Below, piece by piece: positions 34,844-43,610 of a DNA stretch of 64,000 nt (position 1 is its first letter; the number at the start of each line of letters is the position of its first letter). This DNA comes from UBA7672 sp044224605 (lineage in GTDB: Bacteria; Pseudomonadota; Alphaproteobacteria; Caulobacterales; Hyphomonadaceae): NCBI GenBank assembly GCA_044224605.1, contig JBGAKC010000001.1:124001-188000 (forward strand), given 5' to 3'. A program made the translations under genes and the position numbers. The notes beneath the pieces are model-generated. The model was not told the DNA's origin. It did no database searches and saw nothing but the letters and a program-made list of their open reading frames with translations.

Positions 34844-35658
34844 GCTTTCGCTTCTTTTGCCTCTGCAATCGCGGCGAGTTCGCCGGCGAGCCAGTCAGGC
34901 TGGTCGAACGCGATCGGCGCGCCATCCATCGTGATCGTTTCGCCCTTCGCCTGCGCTTCCGCGAGCCGGTCGATACGCACACGCGCGAGCCCGGCGCCGC
35001 CGGAAATCGACGTCAGTATTCCGATCTCGAAGCCGTTGGCGAGAATGGGGGAGGGCGCCGAACCCTGCGCCACAGACACTTTCAGCGTCCGTCGCCGCGC
35101 CGTGCTGCGCCGCTTCATGCGCGAGACGACTTCCTGTCCGACAAAGCAGCCCTTCCTGAAATCGACGCCGCCGAGCAGGTCCATGTTTATGTCTGCGGGG
35201 AAGACGTCCTCCGCGCCAAAGTCCTCGCCCTGTTCCGGCAGGCCAGCTATGATGCGCGCGGCGTGATAGGCGGAAGGATCGCCTGCCTCACCGCGCGGGC
35301 CGATCGAACGTGCAGGCGCCAGAGGCGAACGTGGATCGGCGACGCCGTCGAAAACCCTGACGCCGAGGTCAGCTCGTTCCCGGATTGCAACGGCGGCACG
35401 CAGCTTCATGAGGCTCAGCCGCTTCATCAGTGCAGGCGCGGTGGCTGTGTCACAATCGATCAGGATCTCGCCGTCTTGCTGCGACAGCAGCATATCGGCG
35501 ATGACTTTTCCCTGCGGCGTCAGCAGCGCCCCATAGCGAAGTTCGCCCGGGGCGAGCCCTGTGGTGGACACTGTCACGATGTTGTTCAGAAACGGCTCCG
35601 CATCGGCGCCGGTAACCGAAATGATCGAGCGATGGGCGAGGAAGATTGGCGTCGTCAT
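34840..35658 (-). CDS. ygfZ: folate-binding protein YgfZ
   Basis: The product is 272 residues. It is a GcvT-like fold with the family signature KGCFVGQEVVSRMKRR (K-G-C-[FY]-x-G-Q-E), whose cysteine is needed for function. YgfZ uses tetrahydrofolate and helps assemble or repair Fe-S clusters in enzymes such as MiaB. First gene of a three-gene operon with tag and a lipoprotein. Confidence 0.92.
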   Translation of the reverse strand: MTTPIFLAHRSIISVTGADAEPFLNNIVTVSTTGLAPGELRYGALLTPQGKVIADMLLSQQDGEILIDCDTATAPALMKRLSLMKLRAAVAIRERADLGVRVFDGVADPRSPLAPARSIGPRGEAGDPSAYHAARIIAGLPEQGEDFGAEDVFPADINMDLLGGVDFRKGCFVGQEVVSRMKRRSTARRRTLKVSVAQGSAPSPILANGFEIGILTSISGGAGLARVRIDRLAEAQAKGETITMDGAPIAFDQPDWLAGELAAIAEAKEAKA

Positions 35659-35740
35659 CGTGCTCAGTTAGGCAAGCTTGTGCATCGCGATAAGGGCTTC
35701 GCGTCCTGCGGGAGGCCGCGTGATCAGGCTAAACTCTATG

Positions 35741-35935
35741 TCACGCGCCGGAGGGCTGCTTTTCAAGGCTTCCCCGTTGTGCAATAGGTGCGCGGTCGAA
35801 TTTGAACAGGTTCGGTTGCTCTCCTTGCTCTGCTTGCGGTTCATTCCGCGGATCGAGTTCCGGATCTGGCCTTCCGAACAAGTCCGGTTTGACGGCCCCC
35901 CGGGTGCGGCTGCAAGCGCCCTCTAATCGGTTCAC
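35741..35935 (-). CDS. uncertain 64-residue ORF between ygfZ and csp
   Basis: The frame encodes MNRLEGACSRTRG, then a polar, proline-rich part (KPDLFGRPDPELDPRNEPQAE, PNLFKFDRAPI) with two similar PDLFGR/PNLFKF motifs. Composition is plausible but there is no good ribosome-binding site and no family. It lies in the divergent control region between ygfZ and csp, so it may be chance. Nothing else is seen in 35659-35980. Confidence 0.25.
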   Translation of the reverse strand: MNRLEGACSRTRGAVKPDLFGRPDPELDPRNEPQAEQGEQPNLFKFDRAPIAQRGSLEKQPSGA

Positions 35936-35980
35936 GGGTCCCCCCGGTCTCGCGAACGCCTATCGAAAGACTAGATCTAC

Positions 35981-36190
35981 ATGGCTACCGGCACCGTTAA
36001 GTGGTTCAACGAACAAAAAGGCTACGGCTTCATTCAACCTGAATCCGGCGGCAGCGACGTGTTCGTTCACATTTCTGCTGTCCAGCGCGCTGGGCTCGCT
36101 GGCCTCACCGAAGGTCAGAAAGTCAGCTTCGAGCTGGAGAAGGACAAGCGCTCGGGCAAAATGGCCGCGACGCAGATCCAGCCCATCTGA
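35981..36190 (+). CDS. cold-shock protein (CspA family)
   Basis: The product is 69 residues, one cold-shock domain. RNA-binding motifs are KGYGFI (RNP1) and VFVHIS (RNP2), with opening ATGTVKWFNEQKG. It acts as an RNA chaperone. The csp transcript ends at a clear terminator 39 bp downstream, so it is monocistronic. Confidence 0.95.
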   Translation: MATGTVKWFNEQKGYGFIQPESGGSDVFVHISAVQRAGLAGLTEGQKVSFELEKDKRSGKMAATQIQPI

Positions 36191-36228
36191 GCTGACGCGC
36201 GTCGCAAGACGCTGCATCACAACCTTCG

Positions 36229-36260
36229 AAACGGGTCGGCTGAATGGCCGGCCCGTTTTT
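36229..36260 (+). terminator. rho-independent terminator of csp
   Basis: ACGGGTCGGC (36231-36240), a TGAATG loop, and GCCGGCCCGT (36247-36256) pair with one mismatch and are followed by TTTT. It lies between csp and the convergent ribD-like gene and could serve both. Confidence 0.8.
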
Positions 36261-36273
36261 CATTGTGCGTCGG

Positions 36274-36921
36274 TCAGCTGCGATCCTCGTCCACCAGTCC
36301 GCGCGCCTTGAGCTGCGCCGCGAGCGGCGTGCCCGGTGCGATGCGGATGCGGGTGAGTCCCGCCTTCGCAAGCCGTTCGAGCGCGGCCTCGTAAGTTTCC
36401 TCACGCTTGAGATCGAACTCGCCGTCATAGGTTGACGCATCGGCATCTATCGCGAGCAACGGCCGCCCCGTCCGCACAACCTTGAAGAAGCCCGCGTTGA
36501 GCGCTTCGGCTTCGGCGCGCATCACGCCCAGCATCACCTCGACCCCCGCCGCGCCCAGCCGCGAGATGCCGTGAGCGGCCGTCGTGTGAGGATCCTCGCA
36601 GGCCGCCACCACGCGCGTGACGCCTGCCTGGATCAGCAGTTGCGAGCAGGAGAGGGCGCCAGAATGACGCGCATTGCACGGTTCGAGCGTCACATAGGCG
36701 CAGGCGCCGTCGGCCTTCTCGCCTGCAGCCTTCAACGCGATCTCTTCCGCATGCGGTCGCCCGCCAACGGCCGTCATCCCTTCGCCCACGATCTTGCCGC
36801 CGGCCACGATCACGCAGCCAACCGCCGGATTGGGCGCTGTCTTTCCAAGGTTGATCCGCGCGAGCTCAAGCGCCCGCGCCATGAAGCGCCCATCCGCGGA
36901 GGGGTGAGCGCTCGTGCTCAT
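36274..36921 (-). CDS. RibD-like deaminase, reductase domain missing
   Basis: The product is 215 residues. The first 150 match the riboflavin-specific deaminase: FMARALELARINLGKTAPNPAVGCVIV, HAEEIALKAAGE (zinc His and proton-shuttle Glu) and LEPCNARHSGALSC (two zinc Cys). Then comes only a stub of the reductase domain (RPLLAIDADASTYDGEFDL) and a short tail, while full RibD has about 360 residues. So only the deamination step of riboflavin synthesis, or an unrelated nucleotide deamination, can be expected. The start overlaps gpmA by 4 bp (ATGA). Confidence 0.75.
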   Translation of the reverse strand: MSTSAHPSADGRFMARALELARINLGKTAPNPAVGCVIVAGGKIVGEGMTAVGGRPHAEEIALKAAGEKADGACAYVTLEPCNARHSGALSCSQLLIQAGVTRVVAACEDPHTTAAHGISRLGAAGVEVMLGVMRAEAEALNAGFFKVVRTGRPLLAIDADASTYDGEFDLKREETYEAALERLAKAGLTRIRIAPGTPLAAQLKARGLVDEDRS

Positions 36922-37628
36922 GTTTTCGGCAGCGGCTTGGCGCGCGCCGGGTCGAGATAACGCGCGGCCTTCACCTTCAGCCCGCCGTCGAGATCGATCA
37001 GAAGCGGGTTGCCGGTCGGGATCTCCACTTCCGTGATCTCGGAGTCAGGAACCTGGAACAGGTGTTTCACGATCGCGCGCAACGAGTTGCCGTGCGCTGC
37101 GATGACGATGTTCTCGCCGGCTTTCAGCTTTGGCGCGATTTCGCTTTCCCAGTAGGGCAGGACGCGCGCCAGTGTCGTCTTGAGGCTTTCGGTCTTCGGA
37201 ATGTCGACGCCGCGATAGCGGGGATCGCTGGCAAGGTCGAACTCAGAGCCGGGCGCGAGATCCGGCGGCGGAATGTCGAACGAGCGACGCCAGATTTTCA
37301 CCTGGTCCTCGCCGTGCTTGGCGGCCGTCTCCTTCTTGTTGAGGCCGGTGAGGCCGCCATAGTGGCGCTCGTTGAGGCGATAGTCCTTGGTGACGGGAAG
37401 CCACAGCCGGTCCATCTCGCCCAGCGCCAGGTAGAGCGTGCGGATCGCGCGCTTCTGGACGGATGTGTAGGCGCGCACAAAGTCAATGCCAGTCGCCTTG
37501 AGAAGCTTGCCCGATGCGCGTGCTTCATCTTCGCCCATAGGCGTGAGGTCGACATCCCACCAGCCGGTGAAGCGGTCCTCCAGGTTCCACTGGCTCTGTC
37601 CGTGCCGCACCAGCGCCAGCTGCGCCAT
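36918..37628 (-). CDS. gpmA: 2,3-bisphosphoglycerate-dependent phosphoglycerate mutase
   Basis: The product is 236 residues. The phosphohistidine motif LVRHGQSQWNLEDRFTGWWDVDLT at the start, RHYGGLTGLNKKETAAKHG in the middle and AAHGNSLRAIVKHL near the end define GpmA. It converts 3- to 2-phosphoglycerate in glycolysis and gluconeogenesis. It is followed by the deaminase gene with a 4-bp overlap. Confidence 0.95.
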   Translation of the reverse strand: MAQLALVRHGQSQWNLEDRFTGWWDVDLTPMGEDEARASGKLLKATGIDFVRAYTSVQKRAIRTLYLALGEMDRLWLPVTKDYRLNERHYGGLTGLNKKETAAKHGEDQVKIWRRSFDIPPPDLAPGSEFDLASDPRYRGVDIPKTESLKTTLARVLPYWESEIAPKLKAGENIVIAAHGNSLRAIVKHLFQVPDSEITEVEIPTGNPLLIDLDGGLKVKAARYLDPARAKPLPKT

Positions 37629-37679
37629 TCAAACTCTCCCGTACCGTTGCGGGAGCGTTCCAAGCACGTTCGGGGCCGC

Positions 37680-37703
37680 GGGGGAAGGCCGAAGCCTTCC
37701 CCC
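37680..37703 (-). terminator. GC hairpin with UUCG loop after the His-rich lipoprotein gene
   Basis: On the minus strand GGGGGAAGGC-TTCG-GCCTTCCCCC forms a 10-bp stem capped by a stable UUCG tetraloop, 15 bp downstream of the preceding stop codon. No U-run follows, so it may act as a processing or mRNA-stability hairpin as well as a terminator. Confidence 0.55.
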
Positions 37704-37718
37704 TCTGGCTATCGGGCG

Positions 37719-38435
37719 TCAGTCGTCGACCGGCATCGGCATGGCGATATGACCTCCGTGGCTGGGATGCGCAGCCGCAACCTGCGCGCCATGGTCATGC
37801 TCGTTCCCGATGTGGAATTGGCAGCTCACCTTCGGGTTGAATTGCGCGAACACCCCGTTCGGGTTGTCGCGATAGAGCCATACATGCCGGTCATAGTGCG
37901 GTTCGAACATGTGGGCTTCGTCGATCGCCGTGGCAGGATCATCCTGCATCGTGTCCCACGCGACGCCGTGGAAGGTCGGCGGGACTTTTGCGCCCGTCGC
38001 CGCCCACGATTTCTGGAACACGAGGTTCTCGACCGCCGCCAGCTTCAGCGATCCGTCCTGCTGCGGCTCGTAGATGAGGATGGAGGGGCTGCGGAAGTCG
38101 GTGTGCGTGCCCGTGCCGCTCACGCGCGGATTGGGCGGGGCCGTGACGCCGAGCATGTCGGGACGGAAGTAGTGGATGCCCATGGCGCCGAGCGAGGCGG
38201 GTTTCCCCATCATCTCAGCGGTGTCGCACATGTTCATCGGGTCACGGATATAGCCCTCCGCCAGCGCGACATTCACATCCTGGAACCGCTCCGTCAGCTT
38301 GCGCACCTCGGCGAGCGAGGGCTCGCCGGGCGAGGGAACTGACGATGTCGGTTGGGACTGGGTCGCGCAGGCGATGAGGGAGAGGGAGGCAAGGCCGAGG
38401 AGGAAGGCACGCGAAAGGGTCTTGCAGGCAGTCAT
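37719..38435 (-). CDS. lipoprotein with histidine-rich C-terminus
   Basis: The product is 238 residues with signal LLGLASLSLIAC-ATQS. The mature part includes DVNVALAEGYIRDPMNMCDTAEMMG, FHGVAWDTMQDDPATAIDEAHMFEPHYDRHVWLY and DNPNGVFAQFNPKVSCQFH. The tail is GNEHDHGAQVAAAHPSHGGHIAMPM. The many His and Met residues suggest metal binding (inference). I have not recognised a named family. Terminated by the hairpin at 37680-37703. Confidence 0.75.
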   Translation of the reverse strand: MTACKTLSRAFLLGLASLSLIACATQSQPTSSVPSPGEPSLAEVRKLTERFQDVNVALAEGYIRDPMNMCDTAEMMGKPASLGAMGIHYFRPDMLGVTAPPNPRVSGTGTHTDFRSPSILIYEPQQDGSLKLAAVENLVFQKSWAATGAKVPPTFHGVAWDTMQDDPATAIDEAHMFEPHYDRHVWLYRDNPNGVFAQFNPKVSCQFHIGNEHDHGAQVAAAHPSHGGHIAMPMPVDD

Positions 38436-38597
38436 CGTTTTTTATCTCCGCTTCTTGGGTCGGGTTGCGGGTCTCCGGCGGTGAAGCCGTGCCCGTTATT
38501 GCGGGAAATAGATCGGCGCGTGCCGGCGGCACAAGCCGCAAGGCCGCCGAAGGGGGCTGCAATTCTGCAGGCGTGACGCAGCGTGCGTGCAGGAGAC

Positions 38598-38834
38598 TTA
38601 GACGTCGCCGTCTGCGAACACCTCGCCGTCGAGATCGTCCAGCTTGCCCTGCAGGTGGGCGCGCACATCCTGCACGGCCTGGTTGTAGATGGCTGGCCCC
38701 AGCGTCTTCAGCACGAGATCGATAACCTGATCGGCGCGGAAATCGCTCAGTGTCTCGTCGAATTCGGAGGAGAAGAGCTTCTGCAGCCGGGCGCTCGCCC
38801 GCTGGCGTCGCGCGGGGTCGAGCGTGACCGGCAT
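38598..38834 (-). CDS. DUF2164-family protein
   Basis: The product is 78 residues: ARLQKLFSSEFDETLSDFRADQVIDLVLKTLGPAIYNQAVQDVRAHLQGKLDDLDGEVF. The pattern F--E-DE---DF-A------L---GP--YNQ---D----L---L-DLDGE is the DUF2164 signature. Function unknown. Its ribosome-binding site GGAG (38841-38844) begins immediately at the left border of an IS630 element. Before that insertion the gene would have followed the pheT stop codon by 10 bp, so it has been cut off from the pheST operon. Confidence 0.85.
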   Translation of the reverse strand: MPVTLDPARRQRASARLQKLFSSEFDETLSDFRADQVIDLVLKTLGPAIYNQAVQDVRAHLQGKLDDLDGEVFADGDV

Positions 38835-38846
38835 GCGTGTCTCCTA

Positions 38847-39911
38847 GAGCACGTTGCGACCTGAGTGAATCGATTTTGGATTCCCAAGTGGTGCGAAGCC
38901 TGATTCATGATGCTGGCTGGGATGGAGGCCAGCATGGATGCCAGGCAAGCCACGTTCTGAAGACCTTCGGGTGCGTGCGATAGAAGCAGTCCTCGAGGAG
39001 GGGCTGTCGTGTCGGGAGGCGGCGCGGCGCTTTAAGGTAGGCGACGCCAGCGTTATCCGGTGGGTTGCGGCCTATCGGCAGGACGGGCGGACGAAGCCGT
39101 TGCCGGTAGGCGGGGACAGGCGTTCAAAGCTGAAGCCGCACCGCGATTGGCTACTGACCTTGCGGCGCAAGGAGAACGATCTGACGTTGGAGGCTATCGC
39201 CGAGCGTTTGCTGATCGAAAAGGGTGTGACGGCCGACGCCTCGATGCTGTCCCGGTTTTTTGCCTCCGAGGGGGTCAGCTATAAAAAAAACCGTGCACGC
39301 CAGCGAGCAGGAGCGTCCGGACGTGGCCGAGGCGCGGTCCGATTGGCGTCGCGCGCAGCCTGATCTCAGACCAGATCTCGCTGGCCGCCTGATCTTCCTT
39401 GATGAGACCGGCGCCCGGACCGACATGACGCGGCGCCATGCCTGGTCGGATATCGGCACACGCGCTCTTGGCCATGCGCCTGGGGGACACTGGAAGACGA
39501 CGACCTTTCTTGCCGGCCTCACTGTCGATGGCCTGATCGCTCCCTTCGTGCTCGACGGTCCGATCGACCGCGAGACGTTCACCGAATACGTGCGCCAGGT
39601 GCTCGTCCCGGAGCTGCGAGCGGGCGATATCGTCATTCTCGACAACCTGCCCGGCCATAAGGGCGAGGAGGCCGCCGAGCTCGTTGAGGCCTGCGGCGCA
39701 AGGTTCCTCTTCCTGCCGTCCTACAGTCCCGATCTCAATCCTATCGAGATGGCCTTCTCCAAGCTCAAGACCCTGCTGCGCAAGGCCGAACGAAGAACGC
39801 GCGAAACCCTCTGGCAGATGATCGGACAACTGCTCTCCGCCTTCACCCCGGACGAATGCATCAACTACATCCGACACGCAGGCTACGCTTCATGAAGAAC
39901 GCAAGATGCTC
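38847..39911 (+). mobile_element. IS630-family insertion sequence at the pheT stop codon
   Basis: The inner ends are GAGCACGTTGCG (left) and, reverse-complemented, GAGCATCTTGCG (right), bordered by TA at 38845-38846 and 39912-39913, the TA target duplication usual for IS630. The right TA is part of the pheT TAG stop. The element is about 1.07 kb with one frameshifted transposase gene. It is unrelated in detail to the IS630 at 12096-13258. Confidence 0.88.
38938..39895 (+). CDS. IS630-family transposase, two frames joined at an A8 slip site
   Basis: Frame 1 from 38938 (MPGKPRSEDLRVRAIEAVLEEG) holds the HTH (SCREAARRFKVGDASVIRWVAAYR). Frame 2 holds the DDE core: LIFLDETGARTDM, IVILDNLPGHKG and FLPSYSPDLNPIEMAFSKLK. 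A run of eight A (39283-39290) lies in the overlap; a -1 slip gives SYKKTVHASEQERPDVAE. Frame 2 ends at 39895. This is expected programmed frameshifting, so the element may be active. Confidence 0.82.
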
Positions 39912-42415
39912 TAGCTTCTGAGCGTCGCGCCAGTCGCCTTGGCGACAGATTTCACGATTGATGAGGCGACGGCCTCGATCTGTTCGTCCGTCAGGGCTGC
40001 CCCGCGCGGCTGGATGGTGATCTCGACCGCGACGGACTTCTTGCCTTCACCGATGCTGGCGCCGCGATAAACGTCGAAGACGCGGGCGGCGGTGATCAGC
40101 TTCGGATCAGCCTTCAGCGCCATGCGGGTAATGTCGCCTGCCGGCACTTTCTCCTCGACCACGAAGGCGAAGTCTCGCTTCACCGGCGTCTGGTCGGCCT
40201 TGTCGAGAACCGGGCGTGTCTTGGTCGGCTTGGTCTTTGCTGCGGGCAGGGCGTCGAGCGCGAGCTCGATCGCCAGCACCGGGCCGTCTACGCGCAGCGC
40301 CTTCAGGAAGGCCGGGTGCAGTTCGCCGAACGAGGCCACGACCTGCTTCGGCCCAAGGCGGAGCGTACCGGCGCGGCCGGGATGCCAGTGAGCGCCCTCG
40401 GGAGCGCCGACCTGGAATTTGTCAGGCGACTGGTCGAGCGCCTGAAGCATCGCGAAGAGGTCGGCCTTGGCGGAGTATGCGTTGTAGGGCGGAGGCGCCC
40501 CCTGCCAGTCGCGGGCCTTGGCGGCTTTGACGACAGCGGCGACATACATGCGCTGGTCCGTGGGCTTGTCGCCCGGATAGACGGGGCCAGCTTCATAAAG
40601 GCGCACATCGTCTGCGCCATGGTCGGCGTTGCGCTGGGCGGCCTCGGCGAGGTTCGCCAGCATGGATGGGCGCATGTAGTCGAGATCCGATGCGATCGGG
40701 TTGTCGATCGTGAGGGCGGACTGGAGATTGTTCGCCCCGCCGATCATCAGCGCGGCCTTCTCATGGAACATGAAGCTCCACGTGACCGTCTCGAGAAAAC
40801 CCCGCGCGGCAAGGACACGGCGCGCGATGCGCGTGCGGTTCTGCAACGGCGTCACCACCACGCGCGCCGGGCCTTCCGGCGCAGGCAGGGGCTCGTCCGG
40901 CAGCTTGTCATAGCCTTCTATGCGGATCAGCTCTTCGACGATGTCAGCCGAACCTTCGACATCCGGGCGCCAGGACGGAACCTTGGTGGCCCAGATCGTC
41001 TGCGCATCGTGCTGCGCCTTGGGCGGCACGACCGGCTCGAAGCCGAGCGAGCGCAGGATCTGCTCCATGCGCTTGGCCGGCATGTCGAGACCGGTAAGGC
41101 GCTTCATGTCGCGCGGACGGAAGGCCACAGGCGCCGGGCCATCGGGAACCTTTCCTGCGAGAACGATCTCGGACGGTTCGCCGCCGCAGGTTTCGAGGAT
41201 GAGCTTTGTCGCCAGCTCGATGCCATCGACGCAGGATTTGGGATCGATGCCGCGCTCGTTGCGGAAACGGGCGTCAGACAGGATGCCGGTGGCGCGACCG
41301 GTGCGGGCCGTGCGGTTGGCGTCGAAATAGGCGCTCTCGATGAAGACATCGACGGTGTCGATCGAGCAGCCGGTTGTCTCCCCGCCCATTACGCCGCCGA
41401 GGCCGATGGCGCCGCTGTCGTCAGCGATCACGCACATTTCGGCGAGGTTCGAATAGGTCTTGCCGTCGAGCGCGAGGAATGAGTCGCTCGTCGTGCCGAG
41501 CCGCGCGACGATGCCGCCTTTCAGCTTCTTCGCGTCATAGACGTGAAGCGGACGGCAGCGGTCGATCGAGATGTAGTTGGTGACGTCAACCAGCATGTTC
41601 TTCGGATTGATGCCGATCGCCTTGAGGCGCTTCTGCATCCAGTCGGGCGAGGGGCCGTTCTTCACGCCGCGAATGAGGCGGCCTGCGAAGACAGGGCAGG
41701 CTTTTTCGTCGTCGATGCGGACGGTGACGGGTGATTTGAACTTGCCGGGAACGGCCTCGACTTTCGGCTGCGCGAATTTTCCAAGACCCTTGGCGCCGAG
41801 ATCGCGGGCGATGCCGACGACGCCGAGCCAGTCGGGCCGGTTGGGCGTCACTTCGAAGTCGATGACCGTGTCGAGCGCCAGCGCGTCGGCGATGGGCGAG
41901 CCGACTTTCAGGTTGTCCGGCAGTTCGATGATGCCGCCATCAGCGATCGCCTGCTCATCCGACAGACCAAGCGCGTGGGCGCGGGGCTGCCACTCCTCGA
42001 AGCGTGCGATGCGGAGGCGAAACGGGTCTTCGTCGGTCTGCATCTCGCCGCCAGAGCACAGCATGCCGTTGGAGACGACGCCGCGAACGGGCTTCGGCAC
42101 AAGCGTGATGCCCGAGCCGGGGATGAAGGCGCCGATGGGCGCATAGGCAGTGACGAGGCCAGGGCGGGCGTTGAGGCCGCCGCACACGATCTCCTTCATG
42201 CCGTCAACGGTTTCCACCTGGCAGACCTGTAGCTTGTCGGCGTTCGGGTGCTGCTTGGCGGAGACAATCTTCGCGACGGTGAACTGCTTCAGCGCCTGCC
42301 TCGGATCATGCGCCTCCTCGACTTCGAGGCCGGCCATGGTCATGGCGTCGAGGATCGCGGGAAGGTCCGCGCTCGTGTCGAGATAGTCCTTCAGCCAGGG
42401 GAGGGTGAATTTCAC
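39911..42415 (-). CDS. pheT: phenylalanine--tRNA ligase beta subunit
   Basis: The product is 834 residues from a GTG at 42415 (VKFTLPWLKDYLDTSADLPAI), which overlaps the pheS stop by 4 bp; the longer frame upstream is pheS sequence. The tRNA-binding EMAP-like domain (VAKIVSAKQHPNADKLQVCQVETVDG), the B3/B4 editing domain (GLGGVMGG), the B5 DNA-binding-like domain and the C-terminal anticodon-binding FDX-ACB domain (DVYRGASIGEGKKSVAVEITIQPRGAALTDEQI) are complete. The C-terminus ATLRS is natural, and its TAG is now formed at the junction with an IS630. Confidence 0.95.
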   Translation of the reverse strand: MKFTLPWLKDYLDTSADLPAILDAMTMAGLEVEEAHDPRQALKQFTVAKIVSAKQHPNADKLQVCQVETVDGMKEIVCGGLNARPGLVTAYAPIGAFIPGSGITLVPKPVRGVVSNGMLCSGGEMQTDEDPFRLRIARFEEWQPRAHALGLSDEQAIADGGIIELPDNLKVGSPIADALALDTVIDFEVTPNRPDWLGVVGIARDLGAKGLGKFAQPKVEAVPGKFKSPVTVRIDDEKACPVFAGRLIRGVKNGPSPDWMQKRLKAIGINPKNMLVDVTNYISIDRCRPLHVYDAKKLKGGIVARLGTTSDSFLALDGKTYSNLAEMCVIADDSGAIGLGGVMGGETTGCSIDTVDVFIESAYFDANRTARTGRATGILSDARFRNERGIDPKSCVDGIELATKLILETCGGEPSEIVLAGKVPDGPAPVAFRPRDMKRLTGLDMPAKRMEQILRSLGFEPVVPPKAQHDAQTIWATKVPSWRPDVEGSADIVEELIRIEGYDKLPDEPLPAPEGPARVVVTPLQNRTRIARRVLAARGFLETVTWSFMFHEKAALMIGGANNLQSALTIDNPIASDLDYMRPSMLANLAEAAQRNADHGADDVRLYEAGPVYPGDKPTDQRMYVAAVVKAAKARDWQGAPPPYNAYSAKADLFAMLQALDQSPDKFQVGAPEGAHWHPGRAGTLRLGPKQVVASFGELHPAFLKALRVDGPVLAIELALDALPAAKTKPTKTRPVLDKADQTPVKRDFAFVVEEKVPAGDITRMALKADPKLITAARVFDVYRGASIGEGKKSVAVEITIQPRGAALTDEQIEAVASSIVKSVAKATGATLRS

Positions 42416-43494
42416 GAGAGACCTCCGGTGACAGTCGGCAGCAGCCAGGGCTTGAAGCCGTAATGTTTGATCCACTCGACGTCCGCTTCGAAGTAGGGGC
42501 GGAGGTCGGGCATGCCGTATTTCAGCATGGCGAGGCGATCGACGCCGAGGCCGAAGGCGAAGCCCTGATACTGCTCCGGATCGATGTTGCAGGAGCGAAG
42601 CACGTTGGGGTGCACCATTCCGCAGCCGAGGATCTCTAGCCAGTCATTGCCTTCGCCGACCTTGATCTCCGCGCCCGAGCGGTCGCAGCGGATGTCCATC
42701 TCCGCCGATGGTTCGGTGAAGGGGAAGAAGTGCGGGCGGAAACGCGATTCGGTCGCAGGAACTTCGAAGAAGCGCGAGAAGGCTTCGGTGAGGCACGACT
42801 TGAGGTGGCCCATATGAACCTTCTCGTCGATCACCAGGCCTTCGATCTGGTGGAACATGGGCGTGTGGGTCGCGTCCCAGTCCTTGCGATAGACGCGGCC
42901 GGGCGCGATCACGCGGATCGGCGGCTTGTTCGCCAGCATTGCGCGCACCTGGATCGGCGAGGTGTGCGTACGCAAAAGCTTCCGTGCGCCGTCGGCCGCG
43001 GGCTTCATGAAGAAGGTGTCGTGCATCTCGCGCGCCGGGTGGCCGGGCGGGAAGTTGAGCGCCGTGAAATTGTGGAAGTCGTCCTCGATGTCGGGACCTT
43101 CGGCGACGGCGAAGCCCATGTCGGCGAAGATCGCGGCGAGTTCCTCGAAGACCTGCATCACAGGGTGCAGTGCGCCGACCGGCTCGTAGCGTGGCGGGAG
43201 GGTGAGGTCTTCACGCTCGGTTTCGAGTCGTTTGTTCAGCGTTGCGAGTTCGAGGTCCGCCTTGCGGGCGTTGATCGCTGTCGTGAGACGATCCTTGAGG
43301 CCGTTGAGGGCGGGGCCGGCGACCTGGCGCTGTTCCGGCGACATTCCGCCGAGTTCGCGCATCAGCAGCGAGACGCGTCCCTTCTTGCCGAGCTCGGCGA
43401 CGCGGATGGCTTCAAGGCCAGCTTCATCGCTTGCCGCGGCGATCGCTTTCGAGGCGTCAGCCTCGATCACCGCAACCTGTTGTTCGATAGCCAT
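42412..43494 (-). CDS. pheS: phenylalanine--tRNA ligase alpha subunit
   Basis: The product is 360 residues from the ATG at 43494 (MAIEQQVAVIEADASKAI); the ORF extension upstream lacks similarity. A coiled-coil N-terminus is followed by the class II aminoacylation core with motif 2 (FRPHFFPFTEPSAEMDI) and motif 3 (GFAFGLGVDRLAMLKYGMPDLRPYFEAD). It forms the alpha2beta2 enzyme with PheT. The 79 bp upstream contain a GGGGC/GCCCC hairpin that could be a leader structure; no leader peptide is visible. Confidence 0.95.
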   Translation of the reverse strand: MAIEQQVAVIEADASKAIAAASDEAGLEAIRVAELGKKGRVSLLMRELGGMSPEQRQVAGPALNGLKDRLTTAINARKADLELATLNKRLETEREDLTLPPRYEPVGALHPVMQVFEELAAIFADMGFAVAEGPDIEDDFHNFTALNFPPGHPAREMHDTFFMKPAADGARKLLRTHTSPIQVRAMLANKPPIRVIAPGRVYRKDWDATHTPMFHQIEGLVIDEKVHMGHLKSCLTEAFSRFFEVPATESRFRPHFFPFTEPSAEMDIRCDRSGAEIKVGEGNDWLEILGCGMVHPNVLRSCNIDPEQYQGFAFGLGVDRLAMLKYGMPDLRPYFEADVEWIKHYGFKPWLLPTVTGGLS

Positions 43495-43592
43495 TCTGGG
43501 TCTCGTGCGTCTGGTTGAAGGTCGCACGGGGCCAAAGTCCGCCCCGCGCTAAGCGGTCGGAACTGATGGAGATCGGCTTCGGAGAGGAAAGT

Positions 43593-43610
43593 CTAGTCGT
43601 TACCGACTAG
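43593..43610 (-). terminator. hairpin over the rplT stop codon
   Basis: CTAGTCG (43593-43599) and CGACTAG (43604-43610) form a perfect 7-bp stem with a 4-nt loop that includes the rplT stop codon (43607-43609). The minus strand continues ACTTTCCTC. It may partly uncouple pheST from the ribosomal genes. Confidence 0.4.

Noticed and set aside
37062..38342. Plus-strand ORF of 426 codons opposite gpmA and the His-rich lipoprotein
   Set aside because: It spans two unrelated genes and the hairpin between them, so it is a chance open frame in GC-rich DNA.
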